Shown: in pieces, positions 18,027 to 26,184 of the stretch
Numbering within the stretch: position 1 is the stretch's first letter
How the letters are laid out: every line of letters begins with the position of its first letter
Notes under the pieces: generated by a model
Told to the model about the DNA's origin: nothing
The model's input: the letters and a program-made list of their open reading frames with translations, nothing else
Database searches by the model: none
Made by a program: the position numbers and the translations under genes
Origin: Neobacillus sp. PS2-9
GTDB taxonomy: Bacteria; Bacillota; Bacilli; Bacillales; Cytobacillaceae
Direction of reading: 5' to 3'
Assembly (NCBI RefSeq): GCF_030915525.1
Contig: NZ_CP133269.1
Span: 4,817,001-4,881,000 of the forward strand
DNA: 64,000 nt

Positions 18027-19361
18027 ATGGTCCTACCAATTTTAAAAAGAAAAACTAATTTAAGGGTGAACGTAATTGCAATTATTCAGGAAGGAAACAA
18101 TCCGAATATGCTAAAAGCTAGGCTGTATGACATATCCATCTTTCTTACTGCTCTGGCCATAGCTATTAGCTCAAAACATATAATAATACCCACATCTGAC
18201 TTTATTAAGGCATTAATTGTGTTTTGGGTTTTCTCCAGTCTGTATTATCACCTTAGAGTTTTTTCAAAAAACGGCAACACTAATTTTGAATATGGTATTA
18301 GCTACTGTTTATCATTTGTTTTGTTTACTGGTCCTCTTGGCTTATTCATATTTGAAACGCTCTACCGCTTTACCGTGTATGCTTATAGAAAGTGGACAAA
18401 GACCGCTGACCAAAGTGAGTTTACAGACACTTTATATAATATTGGTGCCTTTGTTATTACCAACTCAATAGCCTACTTCTTGTATCTACAATTAGGATCG
18501 ATCATTGATTTTAATCACTATCACTATGGTTTTTGGATTTCGATGTTTTTACTAACATGTATCGCCTCCCTTCTTTCCGCAACCTTCTTAGTTACTGCTT
18601 TTTACATAATGGGTGATTTTAAAACCCTTAAAGAAGGTGTAGACTTTGTTTTTAAAAGTAGAAGTTTGCTTGATTATGGGAAAGTAGCCATCACCAACGG
18701 ATTGCTTTTCTTGTTTTTAAAAGATGGGAAATGGGATATGTTAATTAGTTTATTTATTTTAAACTATGTGGTAAGCCGTTCCTTTTTCTCGAAGGCTCAA
18801 AGCGCTCAGCATAAGCTGGAGAGGGACAAGTTCGAGCAAATGGCCTATACAGACTTCCTGACTGGCGTGCACAACCGTACATTTATGGATAAAAAAATGG
18901 CTGAGCTTAATCAATCTGGAGAACAAATTGGTATTGTTGTATGTGACATCGATAAGTTTAAACGAATCAATGACAATTTTAATCACGCAGTAGGTGATAA
19001 AGTCATTCAGCACTTTGCTTCTACGCTAAAAAGCTATCTGGATGAAGAGGATTATTTGTTCCGTAGTGGTGGAGAAGAATTTACTCTTTGTCTCAGAAAG
19101 AGAGATTATGATCAAACACGGAATCTAGTGAATGAGATTCTGAAGGGCATTGAAAACAACGCAGTAAATGTTGAGTATCAGGGTGAACACGTCTCCATAT
19201 CCTATACTGCTTCGTTTGGCCTTTATTACTACAAGGTAAACGACCAAATTTCTATTGAAAAAGCCTATATTATGGCTGACCAGCTGTTGTTCCGTTCCAA
19301 GGATCTAGGAAAGAACAGAGCTTCCATGGTTAACGGTCTAGCAAAAGCAGTAGTCGTGTAA
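18027..19361 (+). CDS. membrane GGDEF diguanylate cyclase
   Basis: Makes cyclic di-GMP from GTP. The 444 residues contain about six membrane segments (30-255) of a sensor domain I do not recognise, then a GGDEF domain (about 270-440) with FLTGVHNRTFMD, CDIDKFKRINDNFNH and the active loop RSGGEEF. The upstream inhibitory I-site position reads DEED rather than RxxD, so product inhibition is probably absent. The start at 18027 has only AGGG upstream. ATG 18108, after AGGAAGG, gives a protein beginning at the first membrane segment and is a credible alternative. Confidence 0.88.
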   Translation: MVLPILKRKTNLRVNVIAIIQEGNNPNMLKARLYDISIFLTALAIAISSKHIIIPTSDFIKALIVFWVFSSLYYHLRVFSKNGNTNFEYGISYCLSFVLFTGPLGLFIFETLYRFTVYAYRKWTKTADQSEFTDTLYNIGAFVITNSIAYFLYLQLGSIIDFNHYHYGFWISMFLLTCIASLLSATFLVTAFYIMGDFKTLKEGVDFVFKSRSLLDYGKVAITNGLLFLFLKDGKWDMLISLFILNYVVSRSFFSKAQSAQHKLERDKFEQMAYTDFLTGVHNRTFMDKKMAELNQSGEQIGIVVCDIDKFKRINDNFNHAVGDKVIQHFASTLKSYLDEEDYLFRSGGEEFTLCLRKRDYDQTRNLVNEILKGIENNAVNVEYQGEHVSISYTASFGLYYYKVNDQISIEKAYIMADQLLFRSKDLGKNRASMVNGLAKAVVV

Positions 19362-19377
19362 CTAATTTCATACCATT

Positions 19378-19411
19378 AAAAAAAGAAGCGGTTTGGGCCG
19401 CTTCTTTTTTA
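19378..19411 (+). terminator. terminator of the GGDEF gene
   Basis: AAAAAAGAAGCGG and CCGCTTCTTTTTT form a 13-bp perfect stem with a 6-base loop and T tract; it would also work from the minus strand. Confidence 0.88.
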
Positions 19412-19418
19412 TTTTGGC

Positions 19419-19446
19419 GTGGGTATCAGGCACCATAAAAAGACAT
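19419..19446. repeat. GTGCCTGACACC-family repeat, half copy
   Basis: GGGTATCAGGCACCATAAAAAG matches the left arm of the family with one change; the right arm is absent. Confidence 0.5.
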
Positions 19447-19499
19447 TTGTACACCTAAGACATCTATTTTGTGCAATTTTAGAAGGAATTTTATATCTA

Positions 19500-19726
19500 A
19501 AACTAGGAATTCTACAAAAAAGAAGAGGAATTCTACAAAATTCTAATTAATTCTACAAATTCGTGGTTGTATTCTACAAAACATGGGAATTAACTTCCAA
19601 ATATAACTCAAAAACATTAGCTCATAGAGATATTCTACAAAACTCAGAAGGAATTCTACAAAACTTCAATTTATTCTACAAATTCAAGGGTGAATTCTAC
19701 AAAAGTTGGAAATTAACTTCCATTCC
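19500..19726. repeat. duplicated block of WATTCTACAAA motifs
   Basis: Eight copies of ATTCTACAAA occur at about 19510, 19532, 19550, 19571, 19633, 19654, 19672 and 19694. They form two blocks of four with matching internal spacing (about 22, 18, 21). Each block ends in GGRAATTAACTTCC, so this is an old 123-base tandem duplication. The block does not fold into a strong hairpin and no gene is supported. Confidence 0.7.
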
Positions 19727-19743
19727 ATTAATCCAACCAATCA

Positions 19744-19798
19744 AAAAAAGTGTCAGGCACCAAACATGGACATCTGTCCACAAGCGGTGCCTGACACC
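19744..19798 (-). terminator. terminator of bioY made of a complete GTGCCTGACACC-family repeat
   Basis: GTGTCAGGCACC and GGTGCCTGACACC are near-perfect arms around GGACATCTGTCC. On the minus strand the stem is followed by seven Ts, 22 bases after the bioY stop. Confidence 0.8.
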
Positions 19799-19819
19799 AA
19801 ATTTAAATGCTATATCTAA

Positions 19820-20413
19820 TTATGAAACACGCTTTAGATGTTTGAATTGTCCTTTTGATAGAACGGTTGTTTCAAGGCGGTGGGCCATGAATGCTGCTAG
19901 AATAGATAGAACGATGTCCTTTGGCAGCGGAGCAAGCATCCAGAACCAAGCCATTTTATAGGTGAATCCCTCAGGAGCAGCTGCCCAAAGTTTATAAGCA
20001 AAGTACATCCAATTGGTTCCGAAAACATAGTTTACAGCCATTCCGATTAAAGCAGCTATAATAAAAGTTGCTAACCCTTTTTTCTTCTCTACTATTTTTC
20101 CAATAACAAAGGCAGTGAAAATATAAGAAAGAATAAAGCCAAAGGTAGGTTTAATCAAGATTGATAACCCACCAGAAAAGTCAGCAAAAACAGGAACACC
20201 TACCAAACCTACTAACATGTAAACTGTCATAGCGATAGATCCTAATCGACTTCCCAAAATAGCTCCTGCTAGAATAGCAAAAAAAGTTTGAAGCGTAATA
20301 GGTACTCCGCCAACATGTAAAAATGGAGCAATGGTACTAATATTCGCACCAATGGCCATTAATGCCACAAACATGGCTGATAGTGTTAAATCAAGTGCTC
20401 TTAAATTTTTCAT
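19820..20413 (-). CDS. bioY: biotin ECF transporter substrate-binding protein BioY
   Basis: Membrane S component that binds biotin and pairs with the shared EcfAA'T energy module (not in the window). The 197 residues have six hydrophobic segments and the BioY signatures GGVPITLQTFFAILAGAILG, FADFSGGLSILIKPTFGF and YVFGTNWM. The ATG follows GTGGGAGAG. A BirA-type operator overlaps its promoter, which fixes the substrate as biotin with good confidence. No biotin synthesis gene is adjacent. Confidence 0.95.
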   Translation of the reverse strand: MKNLRALDLTLSAMFVALMAIGANISTIAPFLHVGGVPITLQTFFAILAGAILGSRLGSIAMTVYMLVGLVGVPVFADFSGGLSILIKPTFGFILSYIFTAFVIGKIVEKKKGLATFIIAALIGMAVNYVFGTNWMYFAYKLWAAAPEGFTYKMAWFWMLAPLPKDIVLSILAAFMAHRLETTVLSKGQFKHLKRVS

Positions 20414-20477
20414 TTACGTTCTCTCCCACCCTACAATATAAATGTCTTAAATTTAAAATAAATGGTAAGACAACCTT

Positions 20478-20508
20478 TTGTCAACCAAATAATAAAATTG
20501 GTTGACAA
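20478..20508. promoter_or_regulatory. BirA operator and promoter of bioY
   Basis: TTGTCAACC-N13-GGTTGACAA is a perfect inverted repeat of the Bacillus BirA operator form. On the minus strand the downstream arm supplies the -35 TTGACA (20484-20479), with TATTTT about 18 bases on as -10. Biotinoyl-AMP-bound BirA would therefore repress bioY. Confidence 0.88.
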
Positions 20509-20633
20509 AAAATTTATCGCTTCTATATTAATAAAGGAAAACTCTTATTTAACTATTACATTTTATGGCTTCTTCCAAAACGCTATTAGGTAGCTTTTAT
20601 TTTTTTAATAAAATAAAATTTTCAAAAAACATT

Positions 20634-20662
20634 TTGACAAACTATCTTTTTAAAGGTATATT
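20634..20662 (+). promoter_or_regulatory. SigA promoter of the NSS transporter operon
   Basis: TTGACA, a 17-base spacer, then TATATT, 61 bases before the ATG at 20724. Confidence 0.82.
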
Positions 20663-20723
20663 AAGATAACGAAATTATTATCTGAATTTTATAAAAGTAT
20701 ATTTACATAGGGGGAAACATAGT

Positions 20724-22229
20724 ATGGAAAAACGTCAGCAGTGGGGGTCAAGATACGGATTTATCATGGCGGCAGTTGGTTCGGCAGTTGGTCTAGGGAA
20801 TATTTGGAGATTCCCAGCCGTTGCCTATGAAAATGGAGGAGGAGCCTTCTTCCTACCTTATCTATTCGCCATTTTAACAGCAGGAATTCCTATCTTAATT
20901 TTAGAATTCACGATTGGTCAAAAATACAGAGGTTCCTCACCACTATCATTGTTCCGGTTGAACAAAAAAGCAGAATGGCTTGGTTGGTGGCAGGTATTAA
21001 TCGCCTTTGTTATTTGTACTTACTACTCTGTTATCATCGCATGGGCTATCAAATATACGATTTATTCATTTGGTACTCAGTGGGGATCAGATCCTAGCAA
21101 GTTCTTATTTGGAAAAGTTCTACAGTTATCTGATAAACCAGGTGAAATTGGCGGACTTGTTTCCGGAATTGTCACTCCATTACTTTTTGTATGGGCAGTC
21201 ACTCTTTTTGTCTTATTTCGTGGAGTTTCAAAAGGAATTGAAAGGCTTAATAAGATTTTCCTTCCTACTCTTGTAGTAATGTTTTTAGTAATCGTCGTTC
21301 GTGCTTTAACTCTCGATGGTGCAGCTAGTGGATTAAATGCCTTTTTCAAACCAAATTGGGATATGATTTTAGACGGAAAAGTTTGGATTGCCGCTTATGG
21401 ACAAATCTTCTTCTCCTTATCTATTGGATTTGCCATCATGATTACGTACTCTAGTTATCTACCAAAAAAATCAGACATTAATAATAATGCCTTCATCACA
21501 GCTTTTGCCAACTCTGGATTTGAATTACTAGCTGGTATTGGAGTGTTTGCAGCACTTGGATTTATGGCAAAACAACAGGGAGTACCAATTGATGAAGTGG
21601 TTAGCAGTGGAATTGGACTAGCCTTTGTTGTATTCCCAAGCATCATCAACGAGTTCCCTGGCTTAAATGGATTATTCGGTGTATTGTTCTTCCTATCTTT
21701 GGTTTTTGCTGGAATGACGTCACTTATTTCCATTGTAGAAACATTTGTGGCTGCTGTTCAGGATAAATTCAATGTCTCACGTACGAAAGCAGTCTTAACT
21801 GGAGGACTAACAGCAACGGTTATTTCTCTTCTTTTTGCCACACACGGCGGATTGTATTTACTAGATGTGGTTGATTATTTCATCAATAACTTTGGAATTG
21901 TGTTTGCAGGTCTTATTGAAGTAATCTTAGTTGCTTGGTTCTTCAAAGGGTTAACTGGTTTACAAACACATACAAATGAAATTTCTGACCTTCGTGTAGG
22001 TACTTGGTGGAAAGTATGCCTTGGTGTCGTTACACCACTTGTTTTGGGTTATATGATGTTTGATAACATTCGTCAAAACTTAAAACAAAATTACGAAAAT
22101 TATCCTACAGAGCTTATTATGTATGCAGGTCTGTTGGTAGTGGCAGTGACAATCCTTATTGGTATCCTACTATCTCTTAAAGGTTGGAAAGCATCTGCCA
22201 ATATAGAAGAAAAAAGGGAGGTTGCTTAA
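20724..22229 (+). CDS. neurotransmitter:sodium symporter family transporter
   Basis: Sodium-driven amino acid importer of the LeuT/MetP fold. The 501 residues carry the TM1 signature GFIMAAVGSAVGLGNIWRFP, ENGGGAFFLPYL in TM2 and about 12 membrane segments. The downstream gene is a MetS-type small subunit, so methionine or alanine is the likely substrate, as in Corynebacterium MetPS; this is inference from context. AGGGGG precedes the ATG. It is the first gene of a two-gene operon ending at 22383. Confidence 0.93.
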   Translation: MEKRQQWGSRYGFIMAAVGSAVGLGNIWRFPAVAYENGGGAFFLPYLFAILTAGIPILILEFTIGQKYRGSSPLSLFRLNKKAEWLGWWQVLIAFVICTYYSVIIAWAIKYTIYSFGTQWGSDPSKFLFGKVLQLSDKPGEIGGLVSGIVTPLLFVWAVTLFVLFRGVSKGIERLNKIFLPTLVVMFLVIVVRALTLDGAASGLNAFFKPNWDMILDGKVWIAAYGQIFFSLSIGFAIMITYSSYLPKKSDINNNAFITAFANSGFELLAGIGVFAALGFMAKQQGVPIDEVVSSGIGLAFVVFPSIINEFPGLNGLFGVLFFLSLVFAGMTSLISIVETFVAAVQDKFNVSRTKAVLTGGLTATVISLLFATHGGLYLLDVVDYFINNFGIVFAGLIEVILVAWFFKGLTGLQTHTNEISDLRVGTWWKVCLGVVTPLVLGYMMFDNIRQNLKQNYENYPTELIMYAGLLVVAVTILIGILLSLKGWKASANIEEKREVA

Positions 22230-22230
22230 T

Positions 22231-22341
22231 ATGTCAGGAAGCGCAATAACTATGATGATTGTTGGGATGGTCATTTTATGGGGCGGACTAACAGCCAGCA
22301 TCCTCAATGTAGTCAGAGTATCAAAAAAGTCAAAAGCTTAA
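22231..22341 (+). CDS. MetS-type small subunit of the NSS transporter, 36 residues
   Basis: A 36-residue single-span membrane peptide, MSGSAITMMIVGMVILWGGL followed by TASILNVVRVSKKSKA. It begins one base after the transporter stop, behind GGGAGG (22217-22222). It matches the known MetS/NSS small-subunit pattern: one hydrophobic segment with a WGGL motif and a basic tail. In Corynebacterium such a subunit is needed for MetP transport. Too short for ordinary gene callers. Confidence 0.88.
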   Translation: MSGSAITMMIVGMVILWGGLTASILNVVRVSKKSKA

Positions 22342-22346
22342 CACAC

Positions 22347-22383
22347 AAAAGGATTGAGCAGTTCCACCGCTCAATCCTTTTTC
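22347..22383 (+). terminator. terminator of the NSS operon
   Basis: AAAGGATTGAGC and GCTCAATCCTTT form a 12-bp perfect stem with TTTTT after it. Confidence 0.88.
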
Positions 22384-22391
22384 CATGCTGA

Positions 22392-22556
22392 TCAATATTT
22401 TTTTGGTCGGCAGTTTTTACAGACTTTGATGGTTTGGTTTGTTTCTGTCTTCTGTGTGTAAAGAAGCTTTACTCCCGTTCTACTGCACAATGGGCATGTC
22501 CCACGACCATTTGAAGGCAGATAACTAATCGTTTTTCCCCTATTTCTTTTTGCCAT
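22392..22556 (-). CDS. 54-residue zinc-ribbon-like protein
   Basis: Short ORF found by reading the minus strand: MAKRNRGKTISYLPSNGRGT then CPLC, about 22 residues, CKNC and a basic tail PKKY. Two CxxC knuckles suggest a single zinc-binding ribbon, and the many lysines and arginines suggest RNA or ribosome contact; that is inference. The ATG at 22556 is preceded by a weak site (AAGGATGATGGAAA). It is convergent with the NSS operon. Confidence 0.6.
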   Translation of the reverse strand: MAKRNRGKTISYLPSNGRGTCPLCSRTGVKLLYTQKTETNQTIKVCKNCRPKKY

Positions 22557-22673
22557 TTTCCATCATCCTTATCTAGAAATCTCTTGTTTCTTTATCTAAT
22601 GTTGGACTGGCACAAAGATTGATAGGCATATAATTGTTTTTAAGAAAAACTTTCGGACGAACTGGGAAAATCG

Positions 22674-23087
22674 CTATCCCTTCTCATTCCTCCCAGCAGT
22701 ATATTCCTCTGACAAATTAGAATCGCTATTTAACAGATTACGAATCTCGTCAGGTACTGGCACCTTCCGCCTTGTTTGACGATTAATCGTTGTTAGAACT
22801 ACTTCCGCAGCTACCATTCGCTCTTGCTGCTCATTCGTCATCGTTTGCTTCAGTGTAAAACTTGTATTTCCTATCCGCTCTAGAGACGTTCGAACCCATA
22901 ATCGATCATGATTGAATACTTCTTTTTTATAATCGACCCCAATATGTACAACCACCGCCTCAACCCCAAGGGAGACACAATATCGGTACCACCACTTGCG
23001 TCCCTCATCTAAATACTCAAATAGCTTTACATTACTTACGTGACCCCGGTTGGCTTCCGCTACGATGAATAGCTCTGAATAGGCCAA
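22674..23087 (-). CDS. hotdog-fold acyl-CoA thioesterase (4HBT family)
   Basis: Probable acyl-CoA thioester hydrolase of the YbgC/FcbC group. The 137-residue form begins AYSELFIVAEANRGHVSNVK, followed by LFEYLDEGRKWWY, matching the 4HBT pattern with HVSN in place of the usual HVNN. I choose TTG at 23087 because GGAGGGGGAGGG lies 8 bases upstream. The longer frame from GTG 23126 would place that ribosome site inside the gene. The C-terminal tail is charged. It is divergent from ykuK. Confidence 0.8.
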   Translation of the reverse strand: MAYSELFIVAEANRGHVSNVKLFEYLDEGRKWWYRYCVSLGVEAVVVHIGVDYKKEVFNHDRLWVRTSLERIGNTSFTLKQTMTNEQQERMVAAEVVLTTINRQTRRKVPVPDEIRNLLNSDSNLSEEYTAGRNEKG

Positions 23088-23266
23088 ACTTCCATCCCTC
23101 CCCCTCCTCAATTGATAAAAAACCACCTATCAATAATTCGCTGCAGAATAGATGGATACCTGCCCGCCCTTTCCACACAACCTCACTAAAAATGGCACGA
23201 CAACACACCTCTTCCCATAAGATAGCAATAAGAGTTGAGTCTAAACTTTTCAAACGGAGAGGAAAG

Positions 23267-23818
23267 ATGTGGTGCTTTTTTATGAAAAACTATCCAGTTC
23301 ATTCCCCTTCATTTCAGAACCTTCAAGAGACTGGAATGACATTTGACCAGGTATTTGAACGGATTATTACATTTATGCGATTCGATCCAAACGGAAACTA
23401 CCGCCTGATGGTAGGGACAGACTCACAGGTCCATAAATCGAATACGGTCTTTATTACCGGAATTGTGATTCAGAATGAGGGTAAAGGTGTATGGGCTTGT
23501 ATTAGAAAAGTGGTTGTTCCCCGAAAAATGACACATCTCCATGAACGTATATCACTGGAGTTGTCTTTAACAGAAGAGATCGTCTCTCTGTTCACGGAAG
23601 AAAGAAAAAATGAATTAATCTCTATTGTCCTTCCTCATTTATACCATGGAGCTACTTTTACTATGGAAGGCCATATTGATATCGGGGCCGGAAAACGGAA
23701 TAAAACGAGTGAATTTGTCAGGGAAATGGTCACTAGAATGGAATCCATGGGAGTCGAGCCTAAAATCAAGCCGGACGCCTTCGTCGCCTCAAGCTATGCG
23801 AACCGATACACAAAATAA
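23267..23818 (+). CDS. ykuK: YkuK-family RNase H-like protein
   Basis: Conserved Bacillus protein with an RNase H-like fold (former DUF458); biochemical role not established to my knowledge. The 183-residue form shows LMVGTDSQVHKSNTVFITGI with a first acidic residue as in RNase H, a later HIDIG and KIKPDAFVASSYANR at the end. I start at ATG 23267 after GGAGAGG; the open frame extends 25 codons further without a ribosome site. Its stop lies inside the left arm of a repeat-type terminator. Confidence 0.85.
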   Translation: MWCFFMKNYPVHSPSFQNLQETGMTFDQVFERIITFMRFDPNGNYRLMVGTDSQVHKSNTVFITGIVIQNEGKGVWACIRKVVVPRKMTHLHERISLELSLTEEIVSLFTEERKNELISIVLPHLYHGATFTMEGHIDIGAGKRNKTSEFVREMVTRMESMGVEPKIKPDAFVASSYANRYTK

Positions 23819-23878
23819 GGGTGCCTGGCACTACACAAGGACACTTTGTCCATGAGCGGTGCCTGACACCCTTATTTA
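23817..23878 (+). terminator. terminator of ykuK made of a GTGCCTGACACC-family repeat
   Basis: GGGTGCCTGGCAC and GGTGCCTGACACCC pair with a few mismatches around GGACACTTTGTCC, then TTATTTATTT follows. The left arm differs from other copies, so the stem is weaker. Confidence 0.65.
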
Positions 23879-23906
23879 TTTGCTCAGGCTTTTAAATACA
23901 TTTTAA

Positions 23907-25373
23907 TTAAATATAGGTGAGTTGAACTTTTACTGTCGTTCCTTTGCCTGGTTCACTTTCAATTTTCATGGTTCCGTTGTGTTCTTGGATGATTTTGTTA
24001 CTAACGGTTAGACCAAGCCCAATCCCCTTGTCCTTGGTTGTATAGAATGGCGTTCCTAAATAGCCCATTACGTGCGAGTCAATCCCAATGCCTTCATCAG
24101 CAAAACTAATCTGAACTCTTTTCCCCGTTAATTTTTCTACATAAACATGGACATTCCCTCCACTCGGCATGGATTCGATGGCGTTTTTAAGAAAATTAAC
24201 AAAGACTTGTTTCAGTTGATTAGGGCTGCATAATAGTTCAATATCATTTGCTTGATTATAATCATGGTTGATGATTTGAACATTATGCAATAATGCTTGC
24301 GGGTGCAAAATATTCACCGTACTATCTAAAATGGAATGTAGGCCCTTCCTTTCAAATTGAATGGCCTGTGGTTTTGCTAGTGACATAAACTCATTGACGA
24401 TCATATCAATCCGGTCAAGCTCATTCATTATAATGGACAAATAATTATCCTGCTTCTCTTTATCAAGCGTACTTTTTAATAGCTTGGAAAATCCTTTTAA
24501 TGAAGTCAAAGGATTACGTATCTCGTGCGCGACCCCCGCTGCTAATTGGCCAATGATTGAAAGGCGGTCTAAATTCCGTAAAGCATCATCATTTTTTACC
24601 CTATCCGTCACATCTCGTCCAACTGTAACATAGCATTCTACCTCATTCTGCTCATTAAAGATGGGTGTAATTGTAGTCTCGGAATCTATTACTTTATTAT
24701 CCCCCGTCTTTAATTTCACTTGAAGTAGTTGAGGTTCACCTGTTTCAATTAACCTTTGGTATACTCGTTTAAAGTTTTCTTTTTCCTCCGGAAGGATGAG
24801 ATCATATACATTTTGACCAATTAGTTGTTCTGGTTTAAAACCAACCCCTTTTTCATGAGAAGGGCTTGCATAGATGATCTCTTTATCTTTGGAATAAAGC
24901 TTTATCATATCTGTAGTGTTCTCGGTAATTAATCGATACAATTCACGCGTTCTTTTTAATTCTCTCTCTGTATTTATATGCTCCGTTATATCCCGGTAGA
25001 TAGCTATTACGGCAATAATTTCCCCCGCTACGTTTCGAAAAGGAGAATAAGACACAGCTATATCCAGAAGCCGTCCATCTTTATGATAACGTTGTGTCAC
25101 AATGTCATGGAAAAACTCCCCTTGTTTTACCGCGCTTATTATTCCATTCACTACGTCAGGGTTTGGGAATTCCTCAAATTTCCGCCCAAGGATCTCTTCC
25201 TCTGTATAGCCGAAAATCTTCGTATACATGCCATTCACTCGAATAAACCGATTCTCCATATCAACAATACAGATTCCATCAGCCGTACAATTAAGAAAAA
25301 GATCGATTAATTCATCAGGATTATAGACAACAGACTCATTCTCTTTTCCAAAAATAGGGAAACTCTTAGCCAC
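23907..25373 (-). CDS. cytoplasmic PAS-PAS sensor histidine kinase, sporulation-kinase type
   Basis: Soluble 488-residue kinase with no membrane segment. Two PAS domains (about 20-135 and 150-265, with FGYTEEEILGRKFEEFPN and ENTTDMIKLYSKDKEI) precede HisKA with the phosphorylated histidine in GVAHEIRNPLTSLKGF. The HATPase has NFLKNAIESMPSGG, DEGIGID and GIGLGLTVSNKI. No response regulator is adjacent, as in KinA/KinE-like phosphorelay kinases; that pathway is inferred. I start at GTG 25373, with GGAGAG 6 bases upstream; the frame extends to TTG 25430 without a ribosome site. Confidence 0.86.
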   Translation of the reverse strand: MAKSFPIFGKENESVVYNPDELIDLFLNCTADGICIVDMENRFIRVNGMYTKIFGYTEEEILGRKFEEFPNPDVVNGIISAVKQGEFFHDIVTQRYHKDGRLLDIAVSYSPFRNVAGEIIAVIAIYRDITEHINTERELKRTRELYRLITENTTDMIKLYSKDKEIIYASPSHEKGVGFKPEQLIGQNVYDLILPEEKENFKRVYQRLIETGEPQLLQVKLKTGDNKVIDSETTITPIFNEQNEVECYVTVGRDVTDRVKNDDALRNLDRLSIIGQLAAGVAHEIRNPLTSLKGFSKLLKSTLDKEKQDNYLSIIMNELDRIDMIVNEFMSLAKPQAIQFERKGLHSILDSTVNILHPQALLHNVQIINHDYNQANDIELLCSPNQLKQVFVNFLKNAIESMPSGGNVHVYVEKLTGKRVQISFADEGIGIDSHVMGYLGTPFYTTKDKGIGLGLTVSNKIIQEHNGTMKIESEPGKGTTVKVQLTYI

Positions 25374-25452
25374 AAATATCTCTCCAAACACATTAATCTC
25401 TACCTTCCATTTTACAGAACTTTGCGACAAAGAAAAGAAGTATTTTTTGGTG

Positions 25453-25465
25453 AGTGTCAGGCACC
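25453..25465. repeat. GTGCCTGACACC-family repeat, half copy
   Basis: AGTGTCAGGCACC, identical to the left arm of the complete copy at 19749, lies just upstream of the kinase gene. No right arm is present. Confidence 0.65.
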
Positions 25466-25596
25466 AAAGAAAGATACTTTTTGCGATTTATCCATTCCAC
25501 ACTGACATTTTCTTCTAAACTACAATAATTAATTTTTTCCCCCTATCATATTGGACTTCCTTTCCCTCATAAATTTTGAATTAAGGGGGTGGCTAA

Positions 25597-26082
25597 TTGA
25601 AAAAAGGTCTATTGGCATTGATTTTATTACCATTTATTTTTTTATTATCAGGATGCGGCGGGGATCCTGTACATGATGATTTGCTTAATTATGTGAATAA
25701 AGAAATGAAAGAAGCAGGCAAATTGGAAAGTGCCGCCGTTTCTGCTTATGAAGGCGTTTCTGGGGCAAATTATACCGATGACCAAACGATGTATGACGCA
25801 TTAACCAAAGACGTTATCCCTAATTACAACGAGTTTATTAAGGAGCTAGATTCTGTCAACATCGAAACGGAGGAATTACAGAATATTCACGAGATTTATA
25901 TCGAAGGCGCGGATATCCAATTTAAAGCCTTTACTACTATTAAACAGGCTTTAGAAGAACAGGACCCAGCCCTCATTCAACAAGCGAACGACATGCTGGC
26001 AGATGCAAGAAAGCATATTCGCGATTATCAGAATAAGCTTGATAAACTAGCAAAAGAACATGATGTAGAAATTAAGAAATAA
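25597..26082 (+). CDS. secreted lipoprotein of unknown function
   Basis: Lipid-anchored extracytoplasmic protein of 161 residues. The signal peptide LLALILLPFIFLLSGCG has a lipobox LSGC with Cys20. The mature part is almost wholly charged helix (KEMKEAGKLESAAVSAYEGV, later ADARKHIRDYQNKLDKLAKE), so an all-helical bundle or coiled coil is likely. It starts with TTG 25597 after AAGGGGGTGG. I do not recognise a family, and the neighbouring genes point in no clear direction. Confidence 0.8.
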   Translation: MKKGLLALILLPFIFLLSGCGGDPVHDDLLNYVNKEMKEAGKLESAAVSAYEGVSGANYTDDQTMYDALTKDVIPNYNEFIKELDSVNIETEELQNIHEIYIEGADIQFKAFTTIKQALEEQDPALIQQANDMLADARKHIRDYQNKLDKLAKEHDVEIKK

Positions 26083-26104
26083 CAGCAGATGATTTCATGA
26101 AACA

Positions 26105-26156
26105 AGGTAGGCCGATTCCCCCTCTGATTTTACAAGAGGAGTACCGGCCTTATTCT
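26105..26156 (+). terminator. probable terminator of the lipoprotein gene
   Basis: GGCCG...CCCTCT and AGAGGAGTACCGGCC form an interrupted stem, followed by TTATTCTTT. Moderate quality. Confidence 0.5.
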
Positions 26157-26184
26157 TTAACTGATTGGTCTCCATCAGTTTCGT

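Noticed and set aside
19563..19961. 132-residue plus-strand ORF
   Set aside because: It runs through the WATTCTACAAA repeats and the bioY terminator, then antisense to bioY. The FYK/LQN pattern in its translation simply reflects the repeat.
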